Shown: piece after piece, positions 42,090 through 56,828 of the stretch
How the letters are laid out: the number at the start of each line of letters is the position of its first letter
How positions within the stretch are numbered: the stretch's first letter is position 1
Origin: Oscillospiraceae bacterium
Lineage (GTDB): Bacteria; Bacillota; Clostridia; Saccharofermentanales; Saccharofermentanaceae
DNA length: 64,000 nucleotides
Reading direction: 5' to 3'
NCBI GenBank assembly: GCA_902775565.1
Contig: CACYMP010000001.1
Span: 186,001 to 250,000, forward strand
Notes under the pieces: model-generated
Database searches by the model: none
Told to the model about the DNA's origin: nothing
What the model saw: only the letters and a program-made list of their open reading frames with translations
Position numbers and translations under genes: made by a program

Positions 42090-43325
42090 ATGGATTATTC
42101 GGAAGATGAGATGAAGGATTTCTACTATACAGCGGTCAGGATGACCACAAAGACGGATTACCGTGTGGTCAGAGAACTTTTCGATCTGGGTGTTATCAGA
42201 TCCCACCGTGATATGTATGACCTCGCGGGCAGACCCGTGAATGAGATAGAAGATTACGGCCTCAGCAATATGAGCTTTCGAAGGGTCACGGAATGGATAG
42301 AAAGCAATGGCAAGGTGGAGCGTGCCTGCGAAGAATACATGAAGATCGCAAAAGAGAACGGCATCTCGGTAATATCATGTGAGAACAGTTCGTATCCAGT
42401 GAATTTCCGCGTACTGTCGGGAATGCCGAAAGTTATCTACTGCAGAGGGGACAAAGAGCTTCTGAAAAGGTGTTCCGCAAAAGGATCGGCAGCGATAGTC
42501 GGTTCAAGGAATGCAAGCAGATACGCGCTCTATGCGACAGACAGGTTTGCCTCTGACCTTTCCTCTCAGGGGATCACGATCGTCTCGGGAATGGCATTGG
42601 GAGTGGACAGGAAAGCTCATGAGGCTGCGCTTAAGGGGAACGGGAGCACGATTGCCATACTGGCGGGAGGACCGGATAACATATACCCGTCGGAGAACAG
42701 GGAACTATATAAGCAGATAGTTGGCAAAGGACTTATAATCTCTGAGATGCCTCCGGGCCAGCAGCCTCTGAGGCAGTATTTCCCGTCAAGGAACAGGCTT
42801 ATAGCGGGGCTTTCGGACTGTACTCTGATAATGGAGGCGGGAGCGAATTCCGGAACGCTTCACACGGCATCTTTTGCAGCTTCTCAGGGCAAGGAAGTGT
42901 TTGTTCTGCCGAACAGTATCTATTTCGAGAATGCCGAAGGGGGACTTAAGCTCCTTGAGGACGGATGCTGTGTCCTGCTTTCTACAGACAGCGTGATAGA
43001 TGCGGTCTCCCAGGCGATAATCAGAAGGAAAATGGAGAATCCCGGACTTGAAGATGAACCGGAAATGAAGCCTGCGGATAAAACTGCCAAAAAGGAGGAA
43101 CTTGGAAAGATCAGGCTTAAGGCCGATAAGACGCCGGATGAGGTTACTGATGAAGAATGGAATACGCTGATAGAAGATGAACTGTCAGCCAAACCCCTGG
43201 ATATAGATAACCTCTGCCGCGCTCTGGGCCTGCCTTTTTACAGGATAAGCGAGCTTCTTGTCGGGTTGCAGCTGTCAGGAAGGGTAGTCCTCGAAAACGG
43301 AAAATATGCGTTGACATTTTTATAG
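42090..43325 (+). CDS. dprA: DNA-processing protein DprA
   Basis: DprA loads RecA on incoming single-stranded DNA during transformation. The 411-residue protein has the Rossmann core with GSRNAS near 152, SGMALGVDRKAH near 180, FPSRNRLIAGLS near 232 and EAGANSGTLHTA near 250. A charged linker rich in lysine and glutamate (about 330-365) leads to a C-terminal winged helix. The ATG at 42090 has GAGG a few bases upstream; the ATG at 42072 overlaps comM and has no ribosome site. Confidence 0.94.
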   Translation: MDYSEDEMKDFYYTAVRMTTKTDYRVVRELFDLGVIRSHRDMYDLAGRPVNEIEDYGLSNMSFRRVTEWIESNGKVERACEEYMKIAKENGISVISCENSSYPVNFRVLSGMPKVIYCRGDKELLKRCSAKGSAAIVGSRNASRYALYATDRFASDLSSQGITIVSGMALGVDRKAHEAALKGNGSTIAILAGGPDNIYPSENRELYKQIVGKGLIISEMPPGQQPLRQYFPSRNRLIAGLSDCTLIMEAGANSGTLHTASFAASQGKEVFVLPNSIYFENAEGGLKLLEDGCCVLLSTDSVIDAVSQAIIRRKMENPGLEDEPEMKPADKTAKKEELGKIRLKADKTPDEVTDEEWNTLIEDELSAKPLDIDNLCRALGLPFYRISELLVGLQLSGRVVLENGKYALTFL

Positions 43326-43339
43326 GTTTGTATAATGAT
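43311..43339 (+). promoter_or_regulatory. Probable topA promoter inside the dprA end
   Basis: TTGACA at 43311-43316 is a perfect -35. A perfect TATAAT at 43331-43336 is only 14 bp away; AATGAT at 43334-43339 has the proper 17-bp spacing and matches 4 of 6. Either could be the -10. The 16-bp inverted repeat at 43334-43349 overlaps it. Confidence 0.6.
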
Positions 43340-43349
43340 GAATATCATT
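43334..43349. repeat. Inverted repeat over the topA promoter start
   Basis: AATGAT-GAAT-ATCATT, 6-bp arms with a 4-nt centre. It covers the -10 and the expected transcription start of topA and could be an operator. The arms resemble half of a Fur box but the match is partial. Confidence 0.4.
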
Positions 43350-43373
43350 TATATATTATAAAGGAAACGTGAA

Positions 43374-45536
43374 ATGGCCAAAAAATTAGTGATCGTCGAG
43401 TCTCCCGCTAAATCGAAGACTATCAGCAGGTACTTAGGAAGTGACTATCAGATTACCGCGTCTCTGGGACATATCAGAGATCTTCCGTCCAACAATCTCG
43501 GTGTAGATGTCAAGAACGGCTTCAAGCCTCTCTACATCACCATGAAGGGAAAGGAGAAGGTAGTCCGCGAACTTAAGGAACTGGCGGCCGGTTGCGATGA
43601 GATATATCTCGCAACGGACCCTGACCGCGAGGGAGAAGCAATTGCATGGCATCTTGCGAAGGTCTTAAAGATCGACCCGGATTCCAAGTGCAGGATCACA
43701 TTTAACGAGATCACAAAGACTGCGGTTCAGGAAGCTATCCGGAACCCCAGAAAGATAGATATGAACCTTGCCAATGCCCAGCAGGCAAGAAGAGTTCTGG
43801 ACAGACTCGTAGGTTACGAACTTTCCCCTCTCCTCTGGCAGAAGGTCAGGAAGGGCCTTTCCGCCGGACGTGTACAGTCTGTTGCAACTAAGATCGTTAT
43901 GGACAGGGATGCCGAGATCGACAGCTTTGTTCCCGAAGAATACTGGCTCATCAAGGCGCTCGCCACACCCGGAAAGCAGCAGGACAAGTTCCTTCTCGGT
44001 TACTACGGATATATGGAGAACGGCAAACCCGTTAAGGATGACCTCAAGAATGAGGATGATGCCAAGCGCGTTCTGAAAGACGTAGGCAGCGGCCCGCTCG
44101 TCGTTGATTCCGTTAAGAAGGGCAAGAAGGAGAGGAATCCTTTCCCGCCTTTCACGACATCAACACTCCAGCAGGAAGCATCAAAGCGATTAGGCTTCTC
44201 ATCCAAGAAGACGATGTCCATAGCTCAGCAGCTCTATGAAGGTGTTGAGATCGCAGGTGCAGGCCAGACGGCTCTCGTATCCTATATCAGAACAGACTCC
44301 GTAAGAATCTCTGAAGAAGCTGTTGCTGCTTGTAAGGATCTTATCAAGAAGAGATTCGGTGACGAGTACTGCTCTAAATATAAGCGTGAGTACAAGAACA
44401 AGAATTCCGCGCAGGATGCGCACGAAGCCATCAGACCTACTCATTTCGATATGGATCCTGAGGCTATACGATCTTCTCTTTCCAATGACCAGTACAAGCT
44501 CTATTCGCTTATCTGGGACAGATTCCTTGCCACACAGATGGCTTCCGCAAAGCTTGATACGGTTAACGTTCAGGCTTCGTGCAACGGAAGGATATTCAGG
44601 GCAGCAGGCGAGACGGTCATCTTCAAGGGATACCTCGTTCTTTATGCTGATATCGCCGAAGATACCCCCAAGGGTGAAGAGAATGATGCAAAAGCCAAGA
44701 TACCTCCGCTTGAGGACGGCATGAAGCTTGAAGTTCTTGATTTCAACGCATCACAGAAGTTTACTACTCCGCCTCCGCACTATACAGAAGCCACGCTCAT
44801 CAAGGCGATGGAGGACAACGGTATCGGAAGACCTTCAACATATGCTCCTACGATCACCACGATCCTTGACAGGAACTATATCGAGAAGAACGGAAGAATG
44901 CTTCTTATAACCGACCTTGGCAAGATCGTTACAAATCTCCTGAGCGACAACTTCTCCGAGATCGTTGACGTATCTTTCACGGCAGGAATGGAAGACCGTC
45001 TGGACAAGGTTGAAGAGGGAACCGAGGAATGGGATAAGGTCTTATCTGGTTTCTATCCCGAGTTCAATGCTCAGGTCAAGGCTGCAAATGACTCTATCGA
45101 GAAGGTTACGTTTGAGCCTGAGAAAACAGGTGAGACATGCCCTCTGTGCGGCGGCGACCTTCTTTTCAAGGAAGGAAGATACGGCAAGTTCATCGCTTGC
45201 GAGAATTTCCCTGAGTGCAAATACACCAAGAACATCGAAGTCGCTGCAAAGGGCAAGTGCCCGGTATGCGGTTCCGGACTTCTCTCACACAGATCCAAGA
45301 AATATAAGGGCAAGGTCTTCTATACCTGCGACAAGAAGGGAAGCGATCCCAACTGCAGCTTTATCTCATGGGATCTCCCGATCGAAGGCAAGGTATGCTC
45401 TGAATGCGGATCTTATATGGTCCTGAAGCACTACGGCAAGAAGGTATATCCTAAGTGCTCCAACAAGGACTGCCCCACAAATGCAAAGAGGGGTAAGAGC
45501 GGCGGAGGAAGCGGCAATGACGGAAACGTCGAATAA
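43374..45536 (+). CDS. topA: DNA topoisomerase I
   Basis: Relaxes negative supercoils by nicking one strand. The 720-residue protein starts with the TOPRIM motif [11 protein letters not shown], has the metal-binding DPDREGEA near residue 83-90, and the catalytic tyrosine Y304 in SYIRTDS. Three C-terminal zinc ribbons follow from about residue 585, each with four cysteines. AAAGGA at 43360-43365 fixes the start. The trmFO gene starts inside its end. Confidence 0.97.
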   Translation: MAKKLVIVESPAKSKTISRYLGSDYQITASLGHIRDLPSNNLGVDVKNGFKPLYITMKGKEKVVRELKELAAGCDEIYLATDPDREGEAIAWHLAKVLKIDPDSKCRITFNEITKTAVQEAIRNPRKIDMNLANAQQARRVLDRLVGYELSPLLWQKVRKGLSAGRVQSVATKIVMDRDAEIDSFVPEEYWLIKALATPGKQQDKFLLGYYGYMENGKPVKDDLKNEDDAKRVLKDVGSGPLVVDSVKKGKKERNPFPPFTTSTLQQEASKRLGFSSKKTMSIAQQLYEGVEIAGAGQTALVSYIRTDSVRISEEAVAACKDLIKKRFGDEYCSKYKREYKNKNSAQDAHEAIRPTHFDMDPEAIRSSLSNDQYKLYSLIWDRFLATQMASAKLDTVNVQASCNGRIFRAAGETVIFKGYLVLYADIAEDTPKGEENDAKAKIPPLEDGMKLEVLDFNASQKFTTPPPHYTEATLIKAMEDNGIGRPSTYAPTITTILDRNYIEKNGRMLLITDLGKIVTNLLSDNFSEIVDVSFTAGMEDRLDKVEEGTEEWDKVLSGFYPEFNAQVKAANDSIEKVTFEPEKTGETCPLCGGDLLFKEGRYGKFIACENFPECKYTKNIEVAAKGKCPVCGSGLLSHRSKKYKGKVFYTCDKKGSDPNCSFISWDLPIEGKVCSECGSYMVLKHYGKKVYPKCSNKDCPTNAKRGKSGGGSGNDGNVE

Positions 45537-46872
45537 TATACCGTCGGTAACCGTTATCGGAGCGGGTCTCGCAGGCTGCGAGGCTGCAAATCTCCTGGCT
45601 TCTATGGGCATTAAAGTCAGGCTTTGCGAAATGAAGCCTATGAAGATGACGCCTGCCCATCACAGCGATAACTTTGCAGAGCTCGTATGCAGCAACTCTT
45701 TAAGGGCTGCTTCTACTGAGAATGCCATCGGCCTTCTAAAGGAAGAGTTAAGGCAGCTGGGTTCGCTGATAATGGAAGCGGCAGATAAAGCCCAGGTCCC
45801 AGCGGGCGGAGCTTTGGCCGTTGACAGGAACGAGTTCTCCGAATACATAACCCAAAAGATAAGGAGCAATCCCGGTATAGAGATAATTGACGGTGAGATC
45901 ACGAAGATACCCGAAGACGGAATCGTTATCGTTGCCACCGGTCCTCTTACGTCAGGCGCTCTTTATGAGGATATCGTAAAGAAGACGGGTGACGGCGGCA
46001 TGCATTTCTTTGATGCGGCTGCTCCGATCGTTTCTGCCGATTCCATCGATATGAACAAAGCATTCAGAGCTTCAAGATACGGCAAGGGCGGCGACGATTA
46101 CATCAACTGTCCCATGACCAAGGAAGAGTATATTGCTTTCAGGAACGAGCTTGTAACGGCTGAAAGAGCAGACGTAAAGGATTTCGATAAAGAGATAGTC
46201 TTTGAAGGCTGCATGCCTATCGAGACTATGGCTTCAAGGGGAGAAGATACCATGAGGTACGGGCCTTTAAAGCCGGTCGGCCTTATCGATCCGAAGACAG
46301 GACGTGAGCCTTATGCCTGCCTTCAGCTGCGCCAGGATGACCGTGAGAGCACGATGTACAATCTCGTAGGATTCCAGACGAGGCTCAAGTGGCCTGAACA
46401 GAAGCGTGTTTTCGGCATGATCCCCGGACTTGAGAACGCTGAATACATGAGATACGGAGTAATGCACCGCAATTCCTATCTCAATTCGCCCAAGTGCCTT
46501 ACAAAGCACTATTCCTTAAGGGATTATCCCAATGTTTTCTTCGCCGGACAGATAACCGGTGTAGAGGGTTATATAGAATCGACGGCTTCGGGGTTCCTGG
46601 CCGGATACTATGCGGGACTTATGGCTCTCGGTATGGAAGAATATTTCGAACCGACAGCTGATACCGCCATCGGATCCATGGCACTTTATGTCTCGGATCC
46701 TTCGATCAAACATTTTACGCCGATGAACGCCAATCACGGCATTATGTCGCCGATTGCCGGAAGATTTAAGGGCAAGACGGGAAAGAAGGATAAAAACCGC
46801 GCGATCGCGGAAAGAGCGCTCGAGCAGATCGGGCAAATGAGAGGATTTGTCGAAACGGTTCGTAATCGGTAA
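45517..46872 (+). CDS. trmFO: Methylenetetrahydrofolate-tRNA-(uracil-5-)-methyltransferase
   Basis: A folate- and FAD-dependent enzyme that makes ribothymidine at tRNA position 54. The 451-residue protein has the FAD-binding [10 protein letters not shown] near 11-20, the NSLRAAS motif near 58-64, CMPIETMA near 231 and [12 protein letters not shown] near 341. The ATG at 45517 has GGAGG at 45504-45508; the earlier ATG at 45481 does not. It overlaps topA by 20 nt. Confidence 0.95.
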   Translation: MTETSNNIPSVTVIGAGLAGCEAANLLASMGIKVRLCEMKPMKMTPAHHSDNFAELVCSNSLRAASTENAIGLLKEELRQLGSLIMEAADKAQVPAGGALAVDRNEFSEYITQKIRSNPGIEIIDGEITKIPEDGIVIVATGPLTSGALYEDIVKKTGDGGMHFFDAAAPIVSADSIDMNKAFRASRYGKGGDDYINCPMTKEEYIAFRNELVTAERADVKDFDKEIVFEGCMPIETMASRGEDTMRYGPLKPVGLIDPKTGREPYACLQLRQDDRESTMYNLVGFQTRLKWPEQKRVFGMIPGLENAEYMRYGVMHRNSYLNSPKCLTKHYSLRDYPNVFFAGQITGVEGYIESTASGFLAGYYAGLMALGMEEYFEPTADTAIGSMALYVSDPSIKHFTPMNANHGIMSPIAGRFKGKTGKKDKNRAIAERALEQIGQMRGFVETVRNR

Positions 46873-46886
46873 AGGGGAGTTGAAGG

Positions 46887-47785
46887 ATGCCTGATTTTAC
46901 GCTTCTGCCTGATCAGACCGTGCTGCTTATCGAGATAGCGGCAGCTCTTTTCGTTACGGCATTCCTTTCGTTCATTTACGTCTCTCTTACCACGATCCTA
47001 AGCCTCGTAAGACTCAAGAAGATCGCAGGAAACGATACTGATGATCTGCTCGTCTGCGATGTCGCTTATTTTCACTGCAAAGGCAAAAGGGAGAACCAGG
47101 AGGACGCTGTTTATATCTCGCCTCTTGAGGATTCATTCACCAACGGCGTGGTAGCTGCCTGCTCGGACGGTATGGGCGGTCTTTTGTACGGCGAGGTCGT
47201 TTCCAGATATGTCGTGGAAAGGTTGAGCCATCTGTATCCGATGAACTTTGACGATCCCGACGGCATTTCCGAAGAGATAAAAAAGATCTCGAGCGAGGTC
47301 TATGAGCAGTACCGTCTCGGCGCGGGAGCGACACTTGTAATGACTCACATACTGAAGAACAAGATGAACTTCTTCAGCGTCGGTGACAGCAATATAATAC
47401 TTGTCCGCAAAGGCAGAGTGACTCTTCTTAACCATAAACAGAACTATGTCTCTCTCCTTATCAGAAAGCTCTCTGAAAGCGGATCGAATACATCTGAAGC
47501 CTACAAGAACTCAAGGGCTAAGGCTCTGATCGATTTCGTAGGCAACATCGAGACAAACGTAATGCACACTTCAAAGCCCATCCAGCTCTATGAGGACGAT
47601 ATAATAATCATAAGCACGGACGGAGTTACCGATGCCGTATCGCTCAATAAGCTCAAAGGCATGCTGTTGCCGGAATTCAGTGCGCAGCATATGGCGAGGC
47701 TTATGAAGAGTGCCGTACGCAACAAGAGGCTTCCCAAGCAGGATAACTTCTCCGCGATCGTTATCAAGATGGACAGGAGCATTAT

Positions 47786-47789
<4 letters not shown>
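46887..47789 (+). CDS. Membrane-anchored PP2C-type serine/threonine phosphatase
   Basis: A PPM-family phosphatase of 300 residues with an N-terminal hydrophobic anchor (about 12-40), unusual for the usual soluble bacterial form. Metal-binding and catalytic motifs are intact: RENQED at 68-73, SDGMGG at 93-98, GAGATLV and GDSN in the middle, STDGVTD near 244 and the final KQDNFSA near 285. No serine/threonine kinase gene lies nearby. The next gene starts inside its stop codon (ATGA) and looks like an inactive relative. Confidence 0.88.
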
Positions 47790-50469
<2,680 letters not shown>

Positions 50470-50507
50470 GTGATCAAAGCCTTCGAAAATAGATTAATTA
50501 CCGCAAG

Positions 50508-50516
50508 ATTTTATCA
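50508..50516 (-). promoter_or_regulatory. Extended -10 promoter of queA-tgt
   Basis: On the minus strand TGATAAAAT: TAAAAT at 50513-50508 with the TGn extension. The -35 is poor. It lies in the 83-bp gap after the histidine kinase gene. Confidence 0.5.
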
Positions 50517-50552
50517 CAAGGTAAATAGTTATGCTAATAAATCAAAATAAGC

Positions 50553-52145
50553 TTATTTGGAGCGTTCACCGTGATTGGTGGAGTTCCTCAGGTTGTTGAT
50601 CTTGGTCAGCTGATCGCGCTTTCTGACAAGCGGGATGGTTATCTCAAAGCAGGCACCGCCGTCAACCTTGTTATAGGCGTTGATGTCGCCGCCATGCTCG
50701 TTGGCGATGGACCTTGCGAGAGCAAGACCGATACCGTGCTTTCCGTCCTTGCCTTTTGAGAAACGCTCGAAAAGGTGCTCTAAGACTTCAGGTGAGATAC
50801 CCGGACCGTCATCTGCTATGGTAAACGTAACTTTTTTCCTGAAGTTATCGGGCCTGCAGTCGAAATAAACAGCCTTTGTGCAGTAGCGCAGGCAGTTGGA
50901 GAAGATGTTCTCAAGGCATCTTATCATGTCGTTCTCGTTGGCATAGATATAAAGGTTATTGGCATTGATCCTGTTGACGATGGCTTTGTCCGCGTGTATG
51001 AAATTGCCGCGTACTCTGTCGATAACGGTCTCGCAGAGGACTTTGACGTTGATGTTCTGCTTCTTGACCTCATAGTTGCCGCTCTTGCTCATGTCCATTT
51101 TCGAGATGGAAAGGAGATTCTCAACGAGGCCTGAAAGTCTTTCGGTCTCGGCAATGATGACATCGATCGCGTTGTCCCTTGATTCGTTATCGGAAAAGAC
51201 CCCGAACTTAAGGCCTTCCGCGTAACCCTGGATCGACATGAGAGGCGTACGCAGTTCGTGTGACGCATTCTGGAAGAATGTCTTCTGCTCGACATCGGCT
51301 TCCTCGAGCTTGTAAGCCATCTGGTTCATCCTGTCACCGAGCTCGGAAAGCTCTTTGCTTCGGATATTACCCTTTATCGGTTCGAAGTTTCCTTTTGCGA
51401 CCTGACCCGCGAAACGAGAAAGCTTTCTGGTCGAGGAGATAAGCGGGTAGGAGAGGATAAAGCTTAAGACACCGGCGATGATGATGGCCAGGAGCGCTGC
51501 CTGAACGAGGGCGAGCGTGATCTGCGCCATGAATGAATAGTATGAACCGGAATTGACGTAGACCAGGAGGTAATAGCCTTCGAGATCCATTTCCTTGTTG
51601 TCGGGCGAGTTGTAGGTGAAGCCTACGGACCTGTAATAGATGAGATTGCCGCTGATATTTGTCGTCTGGATCTCTTTGAGGTTGCTGTAGCCGTGTTCGG
51701 CAACGACCTGGTTAACTACGGCAGAAGCGCTCTTTGCGTAGTTTGTGTTGTATTCGGATGTAGGCCACATCAGGTTGCATTTGTTGGTCTTGGCATCGTA
51801 GGTGTAAAGAGCGATGCTCGCCTGGTTGGAAAGGTCGGCTGTGCGGATGGATTTCATAAGGAAGTCTTCGATGACTTCCTCGCTCTTTTCCTTGTATTTG
51901 TCGTACTCTGTCCTGAACGCGATCGTGAAGTTCTGTGTCGAGCTGACGGCCGTCTTGATCCTGGCAGAACACTCCTGTGCGATGTAGTTCTTTACGATCG
52001 ACTGGACATAGAAATTCATTATGAAGATAACAAGGAGGATGGCAACGATCTGAAGCGCATAGAAGTGCAGCGCAATAGGGACCCGGATCGTTGATTTGCT
52101 CCGGATCTGTTTGCGTATGTTCTCCTTGTTATTGGTCTCTGCCAT
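50553..52145 (-). CDS. Membrane sensor histidine kinase
   Basis: 530 residues: a first span near 25-47, an outside sensor region to about 205, a second span near 208-230, a HAMP linker, the phospho-acceptor H in ASHELRTPL near 296, and the ATPase with N-box ENIFSNCLRYC and G-boxes DDGPGI and GKHGIGLALA. The sensor has no family I recognise. It overlaps the response regulator by one base, so the two form a pair. The signal is unknown. Confidence 0.93.
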   Translation of the reverse strand: MAETNNKENIRKQIRSKSTIRVPIALHFYALQIVAILLVIFIMNFYVQSIVKNYIAQECSARIKTAVSSTQNFTIAFRTEYDKYKEKSEEVIEDFLMKSIRTADLSNQASIALYTYDAKTNKCNLMWPTSEYNTNYAKSASAVVNQVVAEHGYSNLKEIQTTNISGNLIYYRSVGFTYNSPDNKEMDLEGYYLLVYVNSGSYYSFMAQITLALVQAALLAIIIAGVLSFILSYPLISSTRKLSRFAGQVAKGNFEPIKGNIRSKELSELGDRMNQMAYKLEEADVEQKTFFQNASHELRTPLMSIQGYAEGLKFGVFSDNESRDNAIDVIIAETERLSGLVENLLSISKMDMSKSGNYEVKKQNINVKVLCETVIDRVRGNFIHADKAIVNRINANNLYIYANENDMIRCLENIFSNCLRYCTKAVYFDCRPDNFRKKVTFTIADDGPGISPEVLEHLFERFSKGKDGKHGIGLALARSIANEHGGDINAYNKVDGGACFEITIPLVRKRDQLTKINNLRNSTNHGERSK

Positions 52146-52879
52146 TAGTCTTCGTTATCGTCACCCTCGGCTGAATCGTCATCTGACCTCATTACGAGAC
52201 GGAAGCCGTAGCCCCAGATAGTGGCTATCTTTGCGCCTGAATGGGAGATCTTCTTACGGAGTCTCTTGACCGTATCGTCAGCAACTCTCGTCTCGACCTG
52301 AGTCTCATATCCCCAGATCTTATCCAGGAGTTCGGTCCTTGAGATGGCTCTGTCCCTGTTCGAAATGAGGTAAGTAAGCAGAGCGTATTCGTTAGGTGTA
52401 AGAGGGAAGGGCTCGCCCGCAAGCGTAGCTTCCTTCGTTTTCCTGTTGATAACGATATCTGCAAAAGAGATAAGTCCGTCATCGGTCTCTTTCGCGGCGG
52501 ATTTGCCGGTAAGCTCTTCCTGTCTCTTAAGAACGGATTTTACTTTGGTTACGAGCTTAACGGGTGAGAAAGGCTTGGTGAAATAATCGTCGCTTCCCAG
52601 GTCAAGACCCTGGATATAGTCCGCGTCGCTGTCCTTTGCGGTGAGCATGATTATCGGGACATTAGAAGTCTTTCTTATCTGCTTGAGGATGTAGAAACCG
52701 TCGTGTCCGGGCATCATGACATCGAGGATCACGAGGTCACAGGGTGAGTCCGAATATGCTTCGAAAAGCGCGTCGCCTGTGGGGAACCCTATGCATCTGA
52801 AGCTTTCTCTTTCAAGGAAAGACTTCAGAAGATTTCTTATGTTGTCGTCGTCGTCTGCAATGTAGATTAACTTATCCAT
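52145..52879 (-). CDS. OmpR/PhoB family response regulator
   Basis: 244 residues. The receiver domain has the acidic pocket D9-D11, the phosphorylation site D53 in ILDVMMPGHDG, and the conserved T and K in MLTAKD and FTKPF. A winged-helix DNA-binding domain follows from about 140 (LTPNEYALLTYL, TVKRLRKK). The C-terminus is very acidic. AGGA lies 5 nt before the ATG. It is the first gene of the two-component pair. Confidence 0.95.
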   Translation of the reverse strand: MDKLIYIADDDDNIRNLLKSFLERESFRCIGFPTGDALFEAYSDSPCDLVILDVMMPGHDGFYILKQIRKTSNVPIIMLTAKDSDADYIQGLDLGSDDYFTKPFSPVKLVTKVKSVLKRQEELTGKSAAKETDDGLISFADIVINRKTKEATLAGEPFPLTPNEYALLTYLISNRDRAISRTELLDKIWGYETQVETRVADDTVKRLRKKISHSGAKIATIWGYGFRLVMRSDDDSAEGDDNED

Positions 52880-53002
52880 TTAATTCCTGATTCTCCAATT
52901 AGATTTGAAGTTATTTTAACCTAATGACGTTTGTTTAATATATATTTATTTGGTGCAAATATGCGGAATTAGTTTATAGATGAATCTATTTCAAAGCAAA
53001 TG

Positions 53003-53011
53003 TGATTTAAT
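53003..53011 (+). promoter_or_regulatory. Possible extended -10 promoter of galE
   Basis: TGATTTAAT: TTTAAT at 53006-53011 with the TGn extension; no good -35. It lies in the 164-bp divergent gap after the response regulator gene; the rest of the gap is AT-rich with no other clear element. Confidence 0.4.
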
Positions 53012-53043
53012 AGAGATACAAAACATCTGTGAGGTGAATGATC

Positions 53044-54066
53044 ATGTCAACAATTCTGGTTACCGGCGGAAACGGCTATATCGGCTCACATACGGTGATT
53101 TCGCTCTTTAACAGCGGCTATGACGTTGTTATTGCGGATAATCTTTCCAACAGTAAGATGGAAGTTCAGAACCGTCTGAAGACCATTACGGGAAAAGAAT
53201 TCAAATTCTATAACGTTGATTGCTGCGATGAAGCGGCTCTCGATAAGGTGTTCGATGAGAATAAGATCGACAGCGTCATTCATTTCGCCGGACTCAAAGC
53301 AGTAGGCGAATCCGTAAGGATCCCTCTTGAGTATTATTCAAATAACCTGGGCAGCATGATCACCGTGCTCAAGTGCATGAAAAAGCACGGCGTGAAGAAC
53401 CTCGTTTTCAGCTCGTCAGCTACTGTTTACGGAATGAGCGAGGATGTTCCCTTTACAGAAGAGAGTCCACTGGGTACATGCACGAACCCTTACGGATGGA
53501 CAAAGTGGATGATCGAGCAGATCCTGCGCGATTACGCGGTTGCCAATCCCGATATGAGGATCTGCCTGCTCAGATACTTCAATCCCGTCGGTGCCCACGA
53601 GAGCGGACTTATCGGTGAAGACCCCAGAGGCATCCCCAATAATCTTTTCCCTTATATTTCCAAGGTTGCGGGCGGCACGCTTGAGTGCCTGACTGTTTTC
53701 GGCGACGATTACGATACACCTGACGGAACATGCCTGCGTGACTACATCCATGTGTGTGACCTGGCTGACGGCCATGTAAAGGCGATCGAGTATCTGGACA
53801 AGACCGATGATGCCGTAAGCGTATTTAACCTCGGTACAGGAAAAGGCACCTCGGTCAAGGAAGCGGTAGCCGCTTTCGAGAAGGCATGCGGTCATCCGAT
53901 CAACCATGTTTTCGGTGCAAGACGTCCCGGCGACATCGCCGTCTGCTATGCTTCCACGGAGAAGGCGGAGAAGGTGTTAGGCTTCAAGGCAAAGTACGGA
54001 ATAGACGACATGTGCTCTTCATGCTGGAAGTGGCAGACGCTTAATCCTGAAGGCTTAAAAGACTGA
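53044..54066 (+). CDS. galE: UDP-glucose 4-epimerase
   Basis: Interconverts UDP-glucose and UDP-galactose for sugar use and surface polymers. The 340-residue protein has the NAD fingerprint GGNGYIG at 8-14, SSSATVYG near 120, and the catalytic Y150-xxx-K154. GAGGTG at 53031-53036 suits the ATG at 53044; the in-frame ATG at 53038 is too close to it. Stands alone before groES with no clear terminator. Confidence 0.95.
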   Translation: MSTILVTGGNGYIGSHTVISLFNSGYDVVIADNLSNSKMEVQNRLKTITGKEFKFYNVDCCDEAALDKVFDENKIDSVIHFAGLKAVGESVRIPLEYYSNNLGSMITVLKCMKKHGVKNLVFSSSATVYGMSEDVPFTEESPLGTCTNPYGWTKWMIEQILRDYAVANPDMRICLLRYFNPVGAHESGLIGEDPRGIPNNLFPYISKVAGGTLECLTVFGDDYDTPDGTCLRDYIHVCDLADGHVKAIEYLDKTDDAVSVFNLGTGKGTSVKEAVAAFEKACGHPINHVFGARRPGDIAVCYASTEKAEKVLGFKAKYGIDDMCSSCWKWQTLNPEGLKD

Positions 54067-54099
54067 TATTTTGATTTTTGACTTTTTTTGATATTCGTA

Positions 54100-54128
54100 T
54101 TGACATCTAACAATTTGAGAATTATATT
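54100..54128 (+). promoter_or_regulatory. groESL promoter
   Basis: TTGACA at 54100-54105, 17 bp, TATATT at 54123-54128. A strong sigma-A type promoter. The start would be near 54135, at the left edge of the CIRCE element. Confidence 0.85.
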
Positions 54129-54131
54129 TAG

Positions 54132-54484
<353 letters not shown>

Positions 54485-54487
54485 TAG

Positions 54488-56122
<1,635 letters not shown>

Positions 56123-56147
56123 TACACAGGCAAATAGAATAAGAACT

Positions 56148-56186
56148 ACTGCGCCGCGGGCTATCTGCGGCGCAGTTTTATTATTT
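56148..56186 (+). terminator. Rho-independent terminator after groEL
   Basis: A 10-bp perfect GC-rich stem (56148-56157 with 56167-56176), a 9-nt loop and then TTTATTATTTTT. Confidence 0.88.
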
Positions 56187-56235
56187 TTGCGGTGTGATAT
56201 CATAGTATGGTATTTATCGGGAAGGTGAATCTTTT

Positions 56236-56826
56236 ATGATAGAAGACAGCTTTATTGAAACCCATGTAACCAGGAACGGCGGCAAGAAAGTAGCTGCCCG
56301 TATGTTTTCCATAGTCGCGCTCTGCACGGTCATTGTTGCGATCAACATTTTCGGCGTTGCCATGTTCGGTACATACGCGCTTTATATAACTCTGATGCTC
56401 TCCGTTACGTTAGCTTTCGGATTCGTTTTCTTCTTTAAGAGATCTTATACCGAATACGAAATGGAGATCTCAAATGACAACGTCAACGTCGCTAAGATCC
56501 TGGGACAGAGCAGCAGGGTGGATCTGATGGACTTTTCCATCAAGGACTGCATCTATATCGGACCTGTAACGGACGACCGTTACAAAGAGGATGCCGGTAA
56601 TACCGATATCAAGCTTGTCATCACTGAAAAGAAGGATTATCCGATCGAAGAGGATATCTGGTACATGATCTACAAGGAAGAGAACTATCAGTGCATGCTC
56701 ATTTTCGATTTCAAGCCCGAGATGTACAAGGTCTTCAGAAGATTTAACCCCAGAAACGTTGCGTTTTATAAGGCTCCGGTAAAGACTGAAAAGCCCGAAG
56801 AGTCCGAAAATAATGAAGAGGCATAA
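56236..56826 (+). CDS. Two-span membrane protein of unknown function
   Basis: 196 residues. Two hydrophobic spans lie near 24-43 and 46-68, followed by a soluble cytoplasmic domain of about 120 residues with mixed strands, resembling but not clearly matching a PH-like fold, and an acidic tail (EKPEESENNEEA). No family is recognised. The start at 56236 has GAAGGTGA upstream. The thioesterase gene follows after 2 nt, so the two are co-expressed; a role near the membrane in lipid matters is a weak inference. Confidence 0.75.
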   Translation: MIEDSFIETHVTRNGGKKVAARMFSIVALCTVIVAINIFGVAMFGTYALYITLMLSVTLAFGFVFFFKRSYTEYEMEISNDNVNVAKILGQSSRVDLMDFSIKDCIYIGPVTDDRYKEDAGNTDIKLVITEKKDYPIEEDIWYMIYKEENYQCMLIFDFKPEMYKVFRRFNPRNVAFYKAPVKTEKPEESENNEEA

Positions 56827-56828
56827 GC

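Noticed and set aside
43334..43349. Fur-box-like sequence at the topA promoter
   Set aside because: Only the inner AATGAT/ATCATT arms match; the 19-bp consensus is not met and topA is not an iron gene. Kept only as an inverted repeat.
50530..50560. Terminator after the histidine kinase gene on the minus strand
   Set aside because: AAATAAGCTTATTT is a perfect palindrome but AT-rich with no loop room and no clean T-run; termination there is not credible.
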